A stretch of DNA of 14,899 nucleotides from an uncultured Clostridia bacterium (lineage in GTDB: Bacteria; Bacillota; Clostridia; Oscillospirales; Ruminococcaceae): positions 1 through 14,899 of the forward strand of contig CANRLY010000023.1 in assembly GCA_947631585.1 (NCBI GenBank). Direction: 5' to 3'. Of this stretch, positions 13,737 to 14,899 are shown in pieces. The notes under the pieces were generated by a model. The model was not told the DNA's origin. It worked only from the letters and a program-made list of their open reading frames with translations, and did no database searches. The stretch's first letter is position 1; the number at the start of each line of letters is the position of its first letter. Both the position numbers and the translations under genes were made by a program.

Positions 13737-14899
13737 ATGACAATAACCAAGCGAGGGCTTGTCAGGATCTGTTCGTTTGCAATAGCCGGTATCGCAACAT
13801 TGCTGGTAAGAAACTTTCAGCTTATGGAACTGAACAGACAAAAAGCTGTGGCTCTTGAGAACAACTACCTGAGAGCAGTGGAAGAGCTTTCGGTGTCGGC
13901 TGACAATATCAGCGCAACTCTTTCAAAAGGCATATATTCCGGAACTCCGGAAATGCTGGAATCCCTTTCCTCAAAACTCTGGCGTGACGCCGGTACTGCA
14001 AAGGCTGCGCTGGCTCAGCTGCCGGTGGAGGAGCTCCAGCTGGAAAACACCTATAAATTCCTGTCTCAGGTGGGAAATTACGCCCTTGCCATAGCGGACA
14101 AGGTCTCCGACGGCGAAAAGCTCACCGACGAGGAGTATTCCAACCTGAAAACGCTTTACCGCTTTTCCAAGGATTTCTCAGAGGATATGTGGGAACTGGA
14201 AAACCGTATCTCCTCCGGCGAACTGTCCCTTTCCCAGGTGATAGAAGGCGCAGACGACCACAGCGAGAACGACCCTCCCACAGTTTCAGAGGGGTTCACC
14301 GATTTTGAAGAAGGCTTTGACAGCTATCCCACGCTTATCTACGACGGTCCGTTTTCCGACCACATTCTGGAAAAAGACCCTGCCATGTTAAAAGGCAAAA
14401 CTGCGGTCTCCCAGGAACAGGCAAGAACTTACGCCGCCGAAGCTGCCGGAGTAAGCGAACAGGACTTTACAGAGGTCTCGGAAGAATCAGGAAAGATGCC
14501 GTCTTTCGTTTTTGACGGCAACGGAGTAAGCGCAGCGGTAACAAAGCAGGGCGGCTATGTGACCTACGTCATGAAAGACAGGCGTGTTCAGGACAGCACC
14601 ATTTCACGCAGCGACGCCATAAACAGGGCGGCAGACTATTTAAGATCTATCGGCATAAGCGATGTTCAGACCACATATTACGAGACGGTGAACAACGTCA
14701 CCACCATTAATTTTGCTTCCCGGCAGGATGGCGTTGTTTGTTACACCGACCTTATTAAAGTCTCCATCGCCATGGACAACGGCGAAGTAACAGGTTACGA
14801 TGCCAGAGGCTACATTGTAAACCATGTTCACAGAGATCTTCCGGAAGCGAAAATTACAGAAGCTCAGGCAAAAAAGCTGCTTTCGCCGCTGCTCACCGT
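13737..14899 (+). CDS. ypeB: Spore germination protein YpeB, 3' end cut by window
   Basis: YpeB is needed for stable incorporation and control of the cortex-lytic enzyme SleB in Bacillus spores. It is membrane-associated in the developing spore. There are 387 codons visible of a protein usually near 450. The N-terminus is short and basic with a hydrophobic segment (about 8-24). A helical region follows (about 28-170). The C-terminal half contains the recognisable YPTLIYDGPFSDHI (197-210), KGKTAVSQEQA (219-229) and PepSY-type repeats, and later DLIKVSIAMDNGEVTGYDARGYIVNH (338-363). The start ATG has AAGGA 9 nt upstream. I see no convincing forespore sigma-G promoter between element B and the start. 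In Bacillus, ypeB follows sleB in an operon; here the next gene upstream is divergent, and the SleB-like gene in this window is a different architecture on the other strand. Confidence 0.93.
   Translation, partial: MTITKRGLVRICSFAIAGIATLLVRNFQLMELNRQKAVALENNYLRAVEELSVSADNISATLSKGIYSGTPEMLESLSSKLWRDAGTAKAALAQLPVEELQLENTYKFLSQVGNYALAIADKVSDGEKLTDEEYSNLKTLYRFSKDFSEDMWELENRISSGELSLSQVIEGADDHSENDPPTVSEGFTDFEEGFDSYPTLIYDGPFSDHILEKDPAMLKGKTAVSQEQARTYAAEAAGVSEQDFTEVSEESGKMPSFVFDGNGVSAAVTKQGGYVTYVMKDRRVQDSTISRSDAINRAADYLRSIGISDVQTTYYETVNNVTTINFASRQDGVVCYTDLIKVSIAMDNGEVTGYDARGYIVNHVHRDLPEAKITEAQAKKLLSPLLT

Overview
The window looks like chromosomal DNA from a low-to-mid GC, spore-lineage Firmicute of class Clostridia. 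A Ruminococcus-like Oscillospiraceae is my best guess. Supporting signs are AGGAGG-type ribosome binding sites, TTGAAA-17-TATAAT promoters, a YpeB spore-germination protein, a ThiI without a rhodanese domain beside a cysteine desulfurase, a class B sortase, and a surface hydrolase with Thr/Lys-rich linkers. The genus is inference. Everything here reads as chromosomal housekeeping and regulatory genes. I see no phage, insertion sequence, CRISPR array, tRNA or rRNA.

Layout. Positions 1-1327 (minus) hold the first 442 codons of asparagine synthetase B, with its own promoter. Positions 1515-5597 (minus) are a three-gene signalling operon: membrane hybrid histidine kinase with two receiver domains, a free HPt protein, and a receiver/HD-GYP protein. 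Together they can form a complete His-Asp-His-Asp phosphorelay ending in predicted cyclic-di-GMP hydrolysis. A strong terminator follows. A divergent promoter region (5598-6069) separates this operon from a rightward pair, an ECF-transporter S component (probably pantothenate) and coaX (type III pantothenate kinase). That pair is preceded by a structured leader of about 214 nt. A bidirectional terminator at about 7527-7577 closes it.

Positions 7579-10860 (minus) carry pncC (CinA C-terminal domain), a class B sortase whose start overlaps the pncC stop, and a membrane-anchored SH3b/SleB-type cell wall hydrolase. Positions 11010-13471 (minus) carry a cysteine desulfurase and thiI, a sulfur-transfer pair for tRNA 4-thiouridine (the nifZ-thiI arrangement). 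Positions 13737-14899 (plus) hold most of ypeB, cut by the window end.

The most unusual feature is a pair of GC-rich cloverleaf-like elements, A (12226-12335) and B (13546-13659), flanking the cysteine desulfurase gene. Both have the same 13-bp class of outer stem (TGCGGCTCTGCG / CGCAGAGCCGCA) enclosing three consecutive perfect hairpins. The inner stem sequences differ between copies while pairing is kept. I do not recognise this element as a named family. Other candidate regulatory structures are the multibranched leader of the transporter-coaX operon, a 14-nt direct repeat bracketing its promoter, and a leader with alternative pairings before the SleB-like gene.
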